NCBI GenBank assembly: GCA_009761415.1
Contig: QUOL01000011.1
Span: 248,001-312,000 of the forward strand
Length of the DNA: 64,000 nucleotides
Reading direction: 5' to 3'
Origin: Sarcomyxa edulis
Lineage: Eukaryota; Basidiomycota; Agaricomycetes; Agaricales; Mycenaceae
Within the stretch, counting starts at the first letter, position 1. The number at the start of each line of letters is the position of its first letter. Below the pieces are notes generated by a model. That model ran no database searches. It was not told the origin of the DNA and worked only from the letters and a program-made list of their open reading frames with translations. Of this stretch, positions 12,101-24,032 are shown one piece after another. The position numbers and the translations under genes are program-made.

Positions 12101-12319
12101 TGGGCGACTAGCACTCTCATCTTCGCTATCCTCTCCAAATATACCGTACAGAGCATCCTCTTTACCGTTCCTTCTTCTCCGTTTATTTTGGTAAGGATTC
12201 TCGAACAAGGCGCGCTCTTCTCGTGCGTCCGGGTCTGTTTCGAGGTCAAAGTCGTCGGCGTCAGAGCCTCCAGATGAGTCTGAATCGTCGTCGTCTATCG
12301 TTCGCTTTCTGCGGGCCAT
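9128..12319 (-). CDS. TFIP11: Tuftelin-interacting protein 11 / Ntr1-type G-patch splicing factor
   Basis: It activates the DEAH helicase Prp43/DHX15 to take apart the post-splicing intron-lariat spliceosome in the nucleus. Exon 1 (12319-11120, 400 codons) carries an acidic, Lys-rich N-terminus (TFIP N-terminal motif: FENPYQNKRRRR) and then a G-patch, ARMLAKMGWQAGTGLGATGE, at about residues 272-291. The next exon starts at 11058 (PREVSSLAEVSMNPW). Later exons hold the GCFC-like helical domain, with blocks LWNVWLPKVRSCINNEW, VVPKLGATLRDDFRVNP and TFRSIVEDYAAASNLLF, and end in ISLEDMVSRSNL at 9128. The order of acidic head, G-patch and GCFC domain is that of TFIP11. About 900 residues in all. 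Confidence 0.93.
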
Positions 12320-13094
12320 ACTGAGGCGGGTATATAGGTGTGGTAAGTGTTCGAACGAATTGCGAATTGAGTTAGACTCTATAGAGAACTGGAAGCTCGT
12401 GGCTTGCTCGTGGCCAACTCGTGGCTTTATTTACTAAGAACTTTACAATTCAACGCGTTTCACTGCCACAGTCTCTCCGAGTCCCGTCTCATCTCGTCTC
12501 ATCACTTGTATCCCATCGACCCCCAGTATCACTGAGTATCTGGCGTGTTCTCTCCTCTATTCTACTTCTGAAGTTCTTTTTCTCGGCACCGAAACAAATT
12601 TACCACAAGCTCGCGGCTTGAAAGGCTTCCAATTGGTGCGGAATGCGTCGAGTCAGAGCAACGACTCGGGTGCGACAATTCTGCGGTACTTGTACTAGTT
12701 CGGGTCCTGTCTTGGAATGATAAGATTCACCCCCTCTTGCCGAATTTGAGGTACAATCACTGGCTACTAGTTAGACGTGGAACTTTTGACGGCAACCTCG
12801 AGTCAACGCCCATCATCATCAAGCTCTCAGGACGACCCTAACTCTCCCTAGCTAGCAGCTTAGCCTTTCTGAGGAGATGTTGTACTCCGAGTCATTGTCA
12901 CCCTCATGGCACACTCTCTCGTGGTCTTCTAGAATTACGTTCACAACTTCTATCACTCCTGCCTGCAATTGTTGGACACACTGCACAGCCGCGGGACTCG
13001 GATCTTCTTAGGAATATGGCAATCGAATTCCTATTTATATGAGCATACTTATAGAAGCGTACATTGTTCGAACTCTTCTGCAGACTTTTCCCCC
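12320..13094. other. Intergenic region, divergent promoters
   Basis: No gene is visible. It separates TFIP11 (minus) from the carboxypeptidase (plus). An AT-rich tract around 13030-13056 (tatttatatgagc) lies at a plausible distance upstream of ATG 13095 for a TATA-like element. Confidence 0.35.
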
Positions 13095-16000
13095 ATGCCC
13101 CCGAGTCTTGCTGCCTCGGCAGCTCTCCTGTTGACCATCGCTCTCCCAATCGTCGCCCAGGATCTCCCAAGCACCTTCCCTCACAACTACTCCGGGATCC
13201 CAACCACAGCCCTTGGTCCTGAATGGCAATCATGTATGTCACTTCTCGATTCATCATGAAAAATCAGACTGACCAACCTTTATCTCAGATTTTGAGGTGA
13301 CCGAGCCATTGCCCAACGTCACGTTTCCCTTGGGACGCAATTGGGCTGGCAACATACCTGTTGGCCGTGAAGGTCATCCTAACGACACCTTGTTCTTCTG
13401 GGCCTTCGAAACGAAAAACGGGTCTCTCACTGCACCCGCTAACACGAGTAACGACGAACCATGGGGTATCTGGCTGAATGGAGGGTAAGTACAAGGTGTC
13501 CACTCAACAGGGTATACTATTGCTGAACCACACTCCGCAGTCCCGGTTCTTCCAGCATGGTGGGACTCACATTTGAGGTGGGAATATTTGGTTCTTTTTT
13601 TGCCGTTCGTACTGATAGCATCATGATCGTGGCATTGCCTCCGCATCAACGTCGGATACATAGAATGGCCCCATTCGAATCCAGAATGATTACAGCGCGA
13701 CGTCCAATAACTTCAGCTTCGACAAGATTGCAGATTATATCTGGATAGATCAGCCGGTGTAAGTGCTTCTCTGCAGCATGTCTTCGCATCAACTGCTCAC
13801 TCTCAGGATTTGAACGTGTAGAGGCACCGGATTCTCAACTGCAGATGCCACTGGATATAGTATGTGACCATTGGCTCAAGCTTTCCGCTATAGGAGTCCG
13901 CACTAAACACGAATCACATACAGTCGCTGATGAAGATCAAATGGGGTCCGACTTCGTGTGTAATTTCTCCATTCGTAAATTTCACGTACTGATCATGATG
14001 ATACATCTAGTTCGGTTTCTTGGCGAACTTGGTGAAAGTATTCCCCAGTCTCGCAACACGGCCTCTCCATTTGACTGGGGAGAGTTATGCAGGAACTTAT
14101 ATTGTTAGTATACCCGACACGAATCGTTAGGCTCAAGGACTCATGCTTTCCCCGTAGCCTTATATAACGAAAACCTATTTTGGACTTGAGAATCCTCCTG
14201 TCAACTTGGTCAAAATTGCTAGTACGTCCCAAGACAATGTTTACATTCTCTTTCTATGTGATCTAATCGCTATGTATCAAAAACAGTCGGCGATGGCACT
14301 ATTGCATCAGTTGGAGTCTTCGAACAAGTACCTACCGTACGTTTTTCCATACAATAACTACCAGCTGTTACTTTGCCTTACACATCTACTTTAACTCAGC
14401 TTACCGTGATGGAGACATACCCTCAAGTCATCGGCTACGACCAAGAAGTCTTTGAATATTTCAAGGAACAGTACGTCCCTCTTTCTTGTTCCCATTGGCT
14501 CATCAAGACTAAACACTGATGTCCATTGCAGAACCCACTTGTGCAAATACGACATCAACTTGACGTACCCTCAAAACGGAATTCTTCCCAGTGTAGAGCT
14601 CCTGATTCCCTCGGACCCTGCAAGACTCAACTTCAAATCACAATTTTCATCCAAGAATTTCTTCGCCGATGTATCCAGCAAATACTCAAGCCTGTCATCC
14701 GATGAAAAATCATTCATAAAGCGTTCTCGCGAAAACAAACGACATCAATGGAAGAGGGATTTGAGCGGACGGGCGAATGGGACCATCGATAGCTGGGTAA
14801 TTCATCCTTTCATTCATTTATATCTCTCTCTGACTCAACCCTCCAGTACGGGTGTTTCGTATGGCAAGAAATGCTCGATTATGCCATCAATTTCACTTTT
14901 CCCTGGAGTGGGTCACTTCAACAAATGACTGCATCTTTCACTCATCGCATCTTGTAATCCAGCTCTGGGTCAAAGCGATCCTAATGACGCATTTGACGTA
15001 CGTTCATCGAGTTTTAATGAAACGGGGAATATCTCAAACAAACGCATGATTGCAGGTTTATAATATTCCCGACGCTTTGTTCCCAGAAGCCCCGATGGAC
15101 GCCAGTGTCTTTATGAACGGTAAGGTCTTGAGTACGCTCTCTGATCAACTAGGTATTGACCTTAACTTCATACACGATAGATAATCGTACTCGAGCAGCT
15201 ATTCATGCTCCTACGAGCAAAGATTGGGTCGAGAGTTTCGACTTTCCATTCGGCTCATTGCAGGGAGATCCAAGTGAGTCGCAGTCTCGAATACCCGTGT
15301 GGCACCCTAGAGTTTACTCATTGCAATCTAGGTCCCGAGTAAGTTTGGTCTAGATGTCGACCATACGCTGATTAATACATCTTCATCACAGGCCCATGGT
15401 TTTCCTTACGGAACTTGCAACCAATGCCAGTGAAAAATCTGTGGGGGTCGTGATATACTCGGGGAACGACGATTCTCTCGTGTCACATCGTGGCTCTGAA
15501 AGTTTGTCAATTCGTTCCGTGATGATCGTTATTCTTCTTGCTCATTGCAGGTCCTTTCAGTTGCGATTCAGGCATGTGCAATCGCCCTGACTCATGAGTC
15601 AATCAATCATAACAGCTCACATATCGTTTAGAACACTACATTCGGTGGCATTCAAGGATTCACACGTAAACCCTCGACTCCTTGGTTCGATGACGAAGGT
15701 AACTTCGCTGGTATAGTCCACCAAGAGAGAAACTGGACCTATATCCTGGTACACGGAGCCGGACATCTTGTTCCTGCTCAGAACCCCGTTGCGGTACCTC
15801 TATCTTTACTTCGATATGTATACCGAGAAACTGACCTCAAAACTTTAGGCATTCACGTTCCTCCGTGAATTCGTATTCGGGCAGAATGAAACTGGCCTCG
15901 TAACAAACTCATCCGGTTCTGTCTCTGTGGTCGGCGGAGAGGTTTCTAGTCTAGCTGCGGACGTCATGCCAGGACAAGCGGCGATTTACTATGGTTCTGG

Positions 16001-16226
16001 GACTACAGAGTCGACATTGTTCTTCCCATCTGCGACCGTAGCTTCCTGGGACGACTTCATTGCAACTGCAACTGCGACCCATCCCGGTAGTGCATCTCAA
16101 AGTACTGGTGCCAATGCTTCTAACGGGACTTCGTCCAATTCGGGTTCTCGAGTCGGGGGAGACTCAGACGTGGTGGTTGTTGTAACAATACCCCTTCTCG
16201 TTTCGATCATCTACAATTTCTTGTGA
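13095..16226 (+). CDS. Secreted serine carboxypeptidase, S10 family, probably GPI-anchored
   Basis: This exopeptidase removes C-terminal residues from peptides at acidic pH. A signal peptide (LAASAALLLTIALPIVAQ) precedes the mature chain. The S10 landmarks are split over many short introns: WLNGGPGSSSMVGL (oxyanion loop), IWIDQPVGTGFSTAD, and the nucleophile motif LHLTGESYAGTYI. The catalytic Asp lies in IYSGNDDSLVSHRG and the catalytic His in VHGAGHLVPAQNP. All three catalytic residues are present. Many N-glycosylation sequons occur. The end is a Ser/Gly/Asn-rich stretch followed by a hydrophobic tail (VVVVVTIPLLVSIIYNFL), which suggests GPI anchoring at the cell surface rather than a soluble vacuolar enzyme. 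Exon boundaries in the middle are my own reading and a few may be off. Confidence 0.88.
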
Positions 16227-16398
16227 CTGATATCTACTAGGTAGCGGTCTATCTAGAAAACAACGTGTAATTCCTGTGCTTCCTCGAAGTTCTACGCTCG
16301 GCATAGCCTTGCAGTGACATGCTGGTGCAATATATCTGTGTACACAGCCAAGAGACAATTTGAATTTCGCAAGAGTACCTGGACTCGGCGGATCTGAT

Positions 16399-16406
16399 CT
16401 ATAAAT
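16399..16406 (+). promoter_or_regulatory. TATA-like element upstream of the orphan gene
   Basis: The word tctataaata ends about 120 nt before ATG 16528. The position is compatible with a core promoter plus a short 5' UTR. The whole 16227-16527 gap contains no other recognisable feature. Confidence 0.35.
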
Positions 16407-16527
16407 ACTGACCTGTGAGTAAAACTTGACTCGACATTACCTCCCTCACTCGAGCAGACAGTAAGTATTCCTGATCCACTGGACACATGCTTATATGCTC
16501 ACCGTCGATTGATAGTAGAAGTCCGAC

Positions 16528-17163
16528 ATGTACACCACCCGCACCATCGATGGGGACAACATATTCACTCCGTCATTCCGAATCATTCACTTCGAAGATG
16601 AGGCCGCCATGGTCCTAGTCAGTACTCATATACGCTATGCATGGACTGCCATCCCAAACGACGAGGGCGTGGGTCACTTCATCAGACAGAATCATGAACG
16701 CAGCGAAGAAGAACGTTTGGCCGTCGCACAGAGCCCAGATACGGATACAGTACACACCCCATGGCGCGACGACGTGTATCAGCATTGGTCGCATGTGTTT
16801 TACGATGTGATGAACTTCCTACAGGACGTAGGACCCGACGTGGGTCATTATCATCCGCCATCGCTTGATATTCTATCGCTTCAGTATCCAGGTGATGATG
16901 GGACGGCGGCAGTGAAAAAGGCATGGGGAACGAAAGTGCTGGTTATTCCTGCACATCTGGAGCCCGGTGTCGTTATCAGAGTCACAGAGATGGATGGGAA
17001 GGCAGTTGGCACTTTTGATGGGAAAAACACGGCTGAGATCTGGTTTATCAGAGCTGAGGTGGAGTTACATATCTACGTGGAAGGAGACTACGACAAATCG
17101 CGTACGGGTGTCGCGGCGGTGCTGGTTTATGGGATACTATGCGACGAAGATCACGAAGGTTAG
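16528..17163 (+). CDS. Hypothetical protein, 211 residues, intronless
   Basis: I do not recognise this protein. It is a single uninterrupted ORF of 211 residues starting at an ATG, in a genome where most genes are spliced. It has no signal peptide or membrane helix and is acidic overall. The second half looks like a compact beta-rich fold: LVIPAHLEPGVVIRVTEMDG, VGTFDGKNTAEIWFIRAEVE, LHIYVEGDYDKSRTGVAAVL. The first half contains many His, Trp and Asp residues (HTPWRDDVYQHWSHVFYDV). It lies between the carboxypeptidase and the FHA gene on the same strand. A lineage-specific gene is the simplest reading. Function is unknown. Confidence 0.6.
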   Translation: MYTTRTIDGDNIFTPSFRIIHFEDEAAMVLVSTHIRYAWTAIPNDEGVGHFIRQNHERSEEERLAVAQSPDTDTVHTPWRDDVYQHWSHVFYDVMNFLQDVGPDVGHYHPPSLDILSLQYPGDDGTAAVKKAWGTKVLVIPAHLEPGVVIRVTEMDGKAVGTFDGKNTAEIWFIRAEVELHIYVEGDYDKSRTGVAAVLVYGILCDEDHEG

Positions 17164-17379
17164 CGCGTTAGCGACTTGCATGTAAATCTCAGTGAGCTCG
17201 GCACCAGGCACGGTCGAGCACGCGGGTGTAAAATTGCCAAGAGGCTCTAAAATAAGCACGGACAATCTGACGCAAATGGCAATCCGATCAGCTTCCGAAC
17301 GACGAGACAACTTCTCCCGTCGCTCCGAGAATAACCCCAAGCATTGCTCCATCTGAACTACCAAAACTATCTCTACAGA

Positions 17380-20076
17380 ATGAACCTGCAACCTGTATAC
17401 CCTGCCCTTTATCTCTACTCAGATCATGGAGCTTTCATCGCGAAACGACTTCCCCTTCTCAATAACAGGCGCGTCAAGATCGGTCGTCAAATGGGCACAC
17501 GAGTCCTTGCTGGAGAATTAAATGGCCTATTTGATAGTAGAGTCTTAAGCAGACAGCATGCTGAAGTCTGGGAGGAAGGTGGAAAGGTAAGCATGTTTCT
17601 TTTATCAGGCCAGTATGATCCCACTTATCGAAATGCCATTTGTACCCAGATTTGGATCAAAGACGTTAATAGCTCAAACGGGACGTTTATAAATGGCACC
17701 CGAATTGGCTCAGAGGGTGTTGCTTCTGAGCCATTCGAGCTGAGGACTAACGACACGGTGGTACGCGGTCCTATCCGATTCATAATCGCCATTCCACTCA
17801 ACTATATCACCTCTGCGTGTTCTGCGCTACGCACAGACTTTTGGAGTCGATATCACTTCCGAAGATACCAAAACCATCACACACCGCAAAGTCGTTGCGC
17901 GTGTCGTTTGTATATTCACTGAACAGGATGTTATCGACGACGCACAACTCGGTCTTAACGGAAATGGGAAAAAGTATAACATGCATGCTGTAAACCTTCC
18001 AGTGCTTTTGGGAGGTATGGGTGGCAATTTGAGACCGCCTGTCAAGAGTGGCCGTATATCCTTTGACCAGGTCGTCAGTCGCTTGAAGGCTGAATTATCC
18101 AAGAGCCGCGAGACGGGTGCCGAGTTAAACTCACTCGCTTCCACGATCAATCAAGTTTATAACAGTCTTGGTGAATCTGTGGTACGTCCCAAATTTTCGA
18201 CAGGATGGTCGATATTACTAAGCAACACTTATAGCCAATCAATCTTGCGTACTCTCGCAACCCCAAGCGCATGCCCTCGTACAGTGGACCCAATATGCAA
18301 CTTCCTCCGCAACAAGTTGGAGCCCCAGGCGACTCCATGTACTCCCAAACGGACCCATTCATGAAGGTCGCAAGACCAATTATCGAGCCTCCACAGCTGG
18401 TGCGTATGACTCACCATAAGATGGTCAATATTAGTGACCTCATTATGTCTCGTTTCATTTAGCCCATTTCGTGCCTCACATTAACGCAGCCAGAAGTAAA
18501 TGGATCATCTACACTACATCCTTCCCTGTTATCTGCATCCCAAGTCCTCAGTGGTAACCCTTCGAACACAAATTCTGCCCAGAAGCCGACCCTCGAAAGC
18601 GTTTTGGAAGAACAGCGCGTCATGATGCGCGAGTTCAAGTCCTTGAGAGATATGCTACAGGCTACCAAGCAAGAGGTGGAATCGATGAGGACCGGAAGTG
18701 GCGGTGATATCACAGAGGAACAAGCAGACATTGCGGACCAACCACTATCGGAGGAACAAGTGACCACTGCTGTTCAAGTACCTCTCATTGAGGAGGAGGA
18801 CACAGTAGACCTTGCTGATGGTGATTATGATGATACGAGAAGTATCATCACCATTACTATGCCCCACCAACTCGAGACCATCGATGAAGTAGATGAAGAG
18901 AAAGAGCTCACCATCGTCGATACAAATGTCAAAGTAGATGATGGTACCGGACCTTCCGAAGCGCTTGAGCCCACGGCAACGGAATTGACGACGCCGAGTA
19001 TAGCTCTTGATACCCCCGAAGGTAATGGCTCTGATACGCCTCCGCCTCGACCAAGCTCCCCCGTCTCAAAATGGCTCTCGAGCTCTACAGACCTTGACGA
19101 GCAGGAGGAGGCCGAGAAAGTCCCACAGATCGACGAGCTTGAGGATCCAATTCGTGATTCGGCAGCCTCCCTTGCTCTAGATGAACTCTCTACACGTCTC
19201 TCAAAGCTCGAAGCTTCTCTCGCGACTTCGGTCTTATTACAAGATCAGCATGCTGCCGTTCAGTCCACAGTTTCCGCCCTGCAAAACAGAATCTCGACAC
19301 TAGAGGACTTGGTGCAGACGACGCAAGCGAAACTCGAAGCACAGACTGTTCCTGCTATCCCGACCCCCACCGCCCCAGCCCCCTCCCCTCCCAGTACCGA
19401 TACGTCGCTCGAGCGCGAATCTCTCGTCCAGATGTTCGAAAGCTGGAAACAAACTGCCGAACGCCAATGGTTGACTATTCGCGAGGAATGCGAACAAGAA
19501 CGCAAACGACTGCAAAAGGCCAGGGAAGAATTAGAGCTGCAAACCAAAATCATACAAGTTAGCATTGCACCTGAAATGATCATTAGGAGGGACGAGATCA
19601 CACCTTTGACACCCTCGCTATATGTATCGCCTTCGGATGTAGTCGCCCCTCCTAGTCCACCGACCACCTCCGACGACGAATGTACTAGAAAGCCCAAGCA
19701 AAGAGGTCGGTCACGAAAAGGAGTCGGAATGGCGGCTGCTGTAATTACCGCGCCGAATCTCATCTCATCGTCACCTCTGGCCAGCGATATTGAGGACGAC
19801 CAGATCAGGAAAGAGAGTCATACGAGCACAATCATGGGACTGCTCACACCAAATCTTTCTCGTAAATCCTCCGAATCCGACTCAACGCTAACGCATATGT
19901 TGAAGGAGGCACGGGGGTTTGAAGAAAGTCGTGAATCGGTGAGTCCATTTGTGGTTCGATAGTCCATTGGGGATGTTCACGGTGCTAAGGGTTTTGTTTA
20001 TAGCATTTGAAAGTGCCAATGGCTGTTGGTATACTTGTCATGAGTGGTGTTGCTGCTGCAGTCATTCTGCGGTGAA
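17380..20076 (+). CDS. FHA-domain, coiled-coil, tail-anchored protein (SLMAP / Far10-Vps64 type)
   Basis: Proteins of this build anchor the STRIPAK/FAR signalling complex to ER or nuclear membranes. Residues about 20-140 form a forkhead-associated (phospho-Thr binding) domain: [24 protein letters not shown], then [19 protein letters not shown], with the key Arg, Ser-His and Asn residues kept. The middle is Pro-rich, followed by long coiled-coil segments ([38 protein letters not shown]). The last exon, after a 65 nt intron, encodes [20 protein letters not shown] and a two-residue end, a C-terminal membrane anchor. FHA plus coiled coil plus tail anchor is the SLMAP/Far10 architecture. The first in-frame ATG is at 17380. 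Confidence 0.8.
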
Positions 20077-20399
20077 CAGAAATTGCGCCAGAACTTGGCA
20101 CGGATAGGAAAGGAAAGGAATAAGGTCAAGATGTAAAACGGGAAGCTAATCAAATGTCCAACAAATGTTCGTGTATCAAGAAAATTGTATATAATTGGAG
20201 TCATCGTGTTCAGCCTCGTTCTTGTGTGTATAAGTAGCTGCGTGGATGGAGTAAGCAGTACGGCTCGGGGGATAGTAAGCTGATCGAAGCACTTTCAAGA
20301 AGTTGGTCCGCATTTAGAAATCGATATCCTTCCATCCTTTCCACCAACTTTCAGCAGCAGTTCATCGAACACGGTGATTTGAGAGCAGCTGAGATATAG
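20077..20399. other. Intergenic region
   Basis: It holds the 3' end of the FHA gene and the promoter of the histidine phosphatase. I see no gene or clear element in it. Confidence 0.4.
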
Positions 20400-21645
20400 A
20401 TGCCTAGAACTTATGAGGTGGGGCACACGTATACTCTCCACCTGAAGCATTCTCCCTCAGTTTCCGAGTCAATTCCCGTAAACAGCTGGTCCCTGGTTTC
20501 TTCGTGCAAAATGACCCAGATGCAGACCCTGTAGGCATCGGAGCGGTATGTGATGAATCTGCTCTGCAAGTATAAGTTACGCACAGATTCAACCAGACAA
20601 TTTTACAATCCCTCCAGCTCCCAGCTCGTTTTGGTTTGATAGATCCATCACCAGATCGATGGACGCGATTCGAGTCGCGTATCGCCCAGCTCAATCAGGA
20701 TGCGAGTGGTGGTGCACATTACAAGGTTTTTCTCTTCGGAAGGCACGGAGAGGGGTTTCGTGAGCTTATGTCCTTTGTGGAAAACTCTTCATATTACTTT
20801 GACTCTCAAGTGGTACAGACAATGTCGGAGTGGCAAAGTACGGTTATCCGAAATGGGACGAGTGAGTCTCATACTTATATATACAGAGGGATCAATCATG
20901 ATATTCCATTCGTTGTAGGTCCTGGTCTAAAATAAACGGAGACGATGAGATGACTTGGGGCCGTGTGTATCTTGCGCTTCTATGTCTTGCCGACACATGA
21001 ACTAATCAGTAATATCAATATTTCTGCTCTACAGCTGATCCTGAACTCACAGTCCTAGGCGAATCTCAAGCTCGTGCAGCCCACGATGCATGGAAATCTG
21101 AGCTCAAATTCGGAATGCCCCTCCCAGAGAAATTTTATTGCAGTCCTCTGACACGCGCTTTACGAACGGCTCAAATGAGCTTCGATGGCATCTTGACGCA
21201 TGAGAATGGCAGAAGGGTCATGATTGTCGAAGTACGTGGGTTCAGAAATATGGACTGTATTATCCCTATGAAACGCAAATGCTAACTTGAGATAGAACTT
21301 CCGAGAAATCAACGGAGAGCATACCTGTGATAAACGAAGGACGCGCACTTACATCCAGAATGAATTTCCGATGTTCGAAATCGAAGACGGATTTACAGAA
21401 GAAGACGAACTTCTTGGTCGCTCAGATTGCTTATATTCCTTGATTGACGTTACCTCAAAGTGATTTCTATCACAGCTCATGGCGGTATCATCAATGCCTT
21501 TTTGGCCATTGCTGGGAGGCGGCAGCGGTATTCCTTGCCGACTGGTGGTGCGTTTTCGATTTGTGCGTGGTATGTTTTGCCTAGATAACAAGATGTATTC
21601 TCAGGGATATTGCCTGTCGTCATCAAGAGCGTAGTTCAACCTTGA
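20400..21645 (+). CDS. Histidine phosphatase superfamily (phosphoglycerate mutase-like, Pmu1 type), possibly degraded
   Basis: The gene starts with a short exon encoding MPRTYE, then LVPGFFVQNDPDADPVGIGA, LPARFGLIDPSPDRWTRFES and the phosphohistidine motif FLFGRHGEGFHNVGVAKYG, which is completed only by splicing. Next come FYCSPLTRALRTAQMSFDGI, VENFREINGEHTCDKRRTR and SYIQ-like text ending in GFTEEDELL. The C-terminal half resumes with VISITAHGGIINAFLAIAGR and SLPTGGILPVVIKSVVQP. Catalytic RHG, the second Arg and the SITAHGG His are all present. Between EEDELL and VISITAHGG the usual helical segment (roughly 30-35 residues in relatives, from memory) is missing; only a 50-60 nt stretch that can be read as an intron is left. 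The enzyme may be altered or non-functional. Confidence 0.75.
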
Positions 21646-21826
21646 ACGCTATTCCTGGCAGAGCACTGCAGGAACTCTGAGGGCAAAGCAACAGATCTTA
21701 CGAGTAGCAGTCCTTCATGTAGGCCCCTCAAATGTGATTCATTTTGTCACCCATTTCGATTACGGATGAGTCCGCTGAATGATGTACAATCGCATGTATA
21801 CCTGATACTAAAAACGGAAGACTGGA

Positions 21827-23011
21827 CTAAGATGAGTGGCTCACAATTTCCCGGTCCCCGCCCATGATTCGCTCTGTTTGTGCCTCACAGATCACGAGCC
21901 TCCGAATACGTTCGGCAAGAGCTACAGAGTCTCTATCCACCCCAGCCACCCGTGATTCGATATCGGATTTCCGTACCCGAGCGCCCCAGATACTTTCTTT
22001 ATACGTGTCAACTAGTCGAATTTCTTCCAGTGGACTGTCTAACGGTAGCGATGATATCATGACAAAAACAGCCAACGGACGAAGATGTGTAGCTCGTCCT
22101 ATGTATATTGTTTGAAGTGAAGGCAGATACGGAAGGAGAGGTCTATCTGGACCGGTGACGATCCGAAAGCGTGACGGGAATTCTATGTTGGTCAGCTTGA
22201 GGTGCTGTAGATGTGTCCATTTCTCCATTGCGTGCAGGAGTAGAGAGGTGGCTTCAGACACAATCTGTAGATGTGAGTCAACGTTCATGCGCCGCTCTTC
22301 ATTGGCCTTGGTACCCACTGCAATCGAGAAATGGTGAGGTGGATCGGGCCCAGTCCAAACAAAGCTTTTTGGACTAGAATCGCTCATATTCAGGGGCTAG
22401 TACGAGAGCACGCGTACTGGACTAGCTTACTTGACCGAACAGCATGCATCGCGCAAGAGATGTAGATTCGGGTCTCGTGTGTGAGAATTAAGTTGTAAGC
22501 GCAGCAGCTCCAGGGAAAGTCTAGATCCATCGTCTCCGGAACGACTTTCTATATGTTCCACGCTTGAGCTGCATTTGACCAAGGCATCTCTGAGAAAGAC
22601 GTGTAACTGATAGTTAGGGTCTGATACTCCTCCGGCTAGTTCGAGAACGAAACTCCGAGGAATGCAAGTAAATCTGAAGTCGGTAGCAATAAATTTCTGG
22701 AGTTGGAGAAGAGAGCTTAGACGGATTTCCTGGTGGAGAAGGGGTTGACAGATGCGATAGAAGGAAGTGTTGACGAGGAGAAGATGAGTTGGATGATGAT
22801 TTGAGGTAGAATATATTGCCAGAAAGAGGATCTCGAGGACTATTTCGATAGGAAGCGCAGAGAATTGGGCCATTGGGCCTACATCGATATCAGGAGCAGA
22901 TTTCTGACTAGATTTTGTACGGAGGCAAGCCAGAAGGACTCTCGATCGGGCGACCACCGTGGTGCCCGAGCCATTATTTGGTACTTCCTCTGGATCTAAG
23001 CATGCATGCAC
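21827..23011 (-). CDS. F-box protein with leucine-rich C-terminus
   Basis: Two exons, about 23011-22433 and 22387-21827, join as SVN-DSSPKSFVWTGP. The F-box is at the N-terminus: FSALPIEIVLEILFLAIYST, followed by LLLVNTSFYRICQPLLHQEI, the fungal F-box pattern in which the next helix contains VN..F. Such proteins recruit substrates to SCF ubiquitin ligases. The C-terminal 250 residues contain scattered leucine-rich pieces (WTHLQHLKLTNIEFPS; LPYLPSLQTIYIGRATHLRP). The ORF opens at 23011, but MAQFSALPIEIV (ATG near 22873) is an equally good start. Substrate unknown. Confidence 0.7.
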
Positions 23012-23491
23012 AGCCTCTTGTCCTCTCTCTTCTCAATTGTCAACTTGGAGTGAGTACTCTTGGACGACGAACATTCACTTCTTGGCTGTCGAAACCCCAG
23101 CCGAATAATTGTCTCTCTTATTCTACTTCCTGTCCTGCTCAATATACAGATGCTCACACACGGTCATAGAGCTCCTGCTCTACTATTGACTCGCAATGAT
23201 CCTACTTCATCGGCACGCCCAATGCACGCCACCAACGACATCACACCGAACATCTAGACGCGTCAATACCATTGGCGGTATACAAGTATCAATTCTATAA
23301 CTGCGATAAGGGCAGGCATCGTGATAGATATCCCGCAAATGACCTGCAGTGCTGAACCGTAGTCGGCATCAGGAACGGCCTAGTACTCAACCCCAGGCCC
23401 CTTCATCCTGGACCGAAAGCATATAAAGGCAGCACCCGAGGGTGGGGAAAAATGGAGCAAATCTTGCCTTTTCCAAGTCGTACTCATCAAT
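23012..23491. other. Intergenic region with the first copy of the duplicated promoter
   Basis: The distal part has no recognisable element. From about 23190 onward it resembles the region upstream of the second small-secreted-protein gene (about 24650-24944). Shared words include cccgcaaatgacctg (about 23334 and 24788) and atataaaggcag. Confidence 0.5.
23420..23430 (+). promoter_or_regulatory. TATA box of small secreted protein copy 1
   Basis: catataaaggc lies about 70 nt before ATG 23492. The same word is at the same distance in copy 2, which supports it as a core promoter. Confidence 0.6.
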
Positions 23492-24032
23492 ATGAAATCC
23501 TTCTTCACCCTCGCACTCTCTGCCGTCTTCGTCTCATCCGCTCTCGCACAGCATATCTTTATCGGATCACCCGCGGACATGACCACCGTAGCAGCAGGTA
23601 GCGAACTCGTTGTTGAGGTTGATCGTCCTGTACGTCATTTTTCAAACACTTGATATAAGCGCTCACACCACTTGCAACAGGACTTCCTCTCGTCTGTGAA
23701 TGAGATTGGTCTCGTCATTGGCATATCCTTCTGTCCTAATTCCCCTTGCTTCCCCCCTTCGGAGGTCATCGGAACAATCCTCGCCAAAACCGGAGATTAC
23801 AATCCTCAGTTCCAGACTGGACCCCCCTTCGACAAACCACCGTATCAGAACTTTACGGTCTCCATTCCTTCTTTCGCTACGGGTACCGCGCAGCTGAACA
23901 TCGGACATTTCAGTCTTGTTGGGGTGTGTGCTCATGATCGTCACTATATATCTTTCAGACTGATTCAAGGTATTTCAGGCTTCTGGAGAGCCTTTCATCG
24001 ACTTCGTCAACACGACTCTCATCGTTGTTTGA
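23492..24032 (+). CDS. Small secreted protein, tandem copy 1
   Basis: Three exons: 23492-23629, 23681-23923 and 23979-24032, giving 144 residues. A signal peptide (MKSFFTLALSAVFVSSALAQ) is followed by HIFIGSPADMTTVAAGSELV, a beta-sandwich-like start found in many small secreted proteins of Agaricomycetes. The core has a close Cys pair (ISFCPNSPCFPPSEVIGTIL), then QNFTVSIPS and TAQLNIGHFSLVGASGEPF, and ends NTTLIVV. Two N-glycosylation sequons occur (NFT, NTT). It resembles the Ser/Thr-rich Kre9/Knh1-like secreted family in outline, but no enzyme motif is visible. It is the first of two tandem copies; introns are at identical places in both. Likely extracellular, function unknown. Confidence 0.8.

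Noticed and set aside
13660..13685. tRNA B-box-like word attcgaatcc
   Set aside because: It lies within a carboxypeptidase exon (NGPIRIQNDYS), with no matching A box or cloverleaf. No tRNA was found elsewhere.
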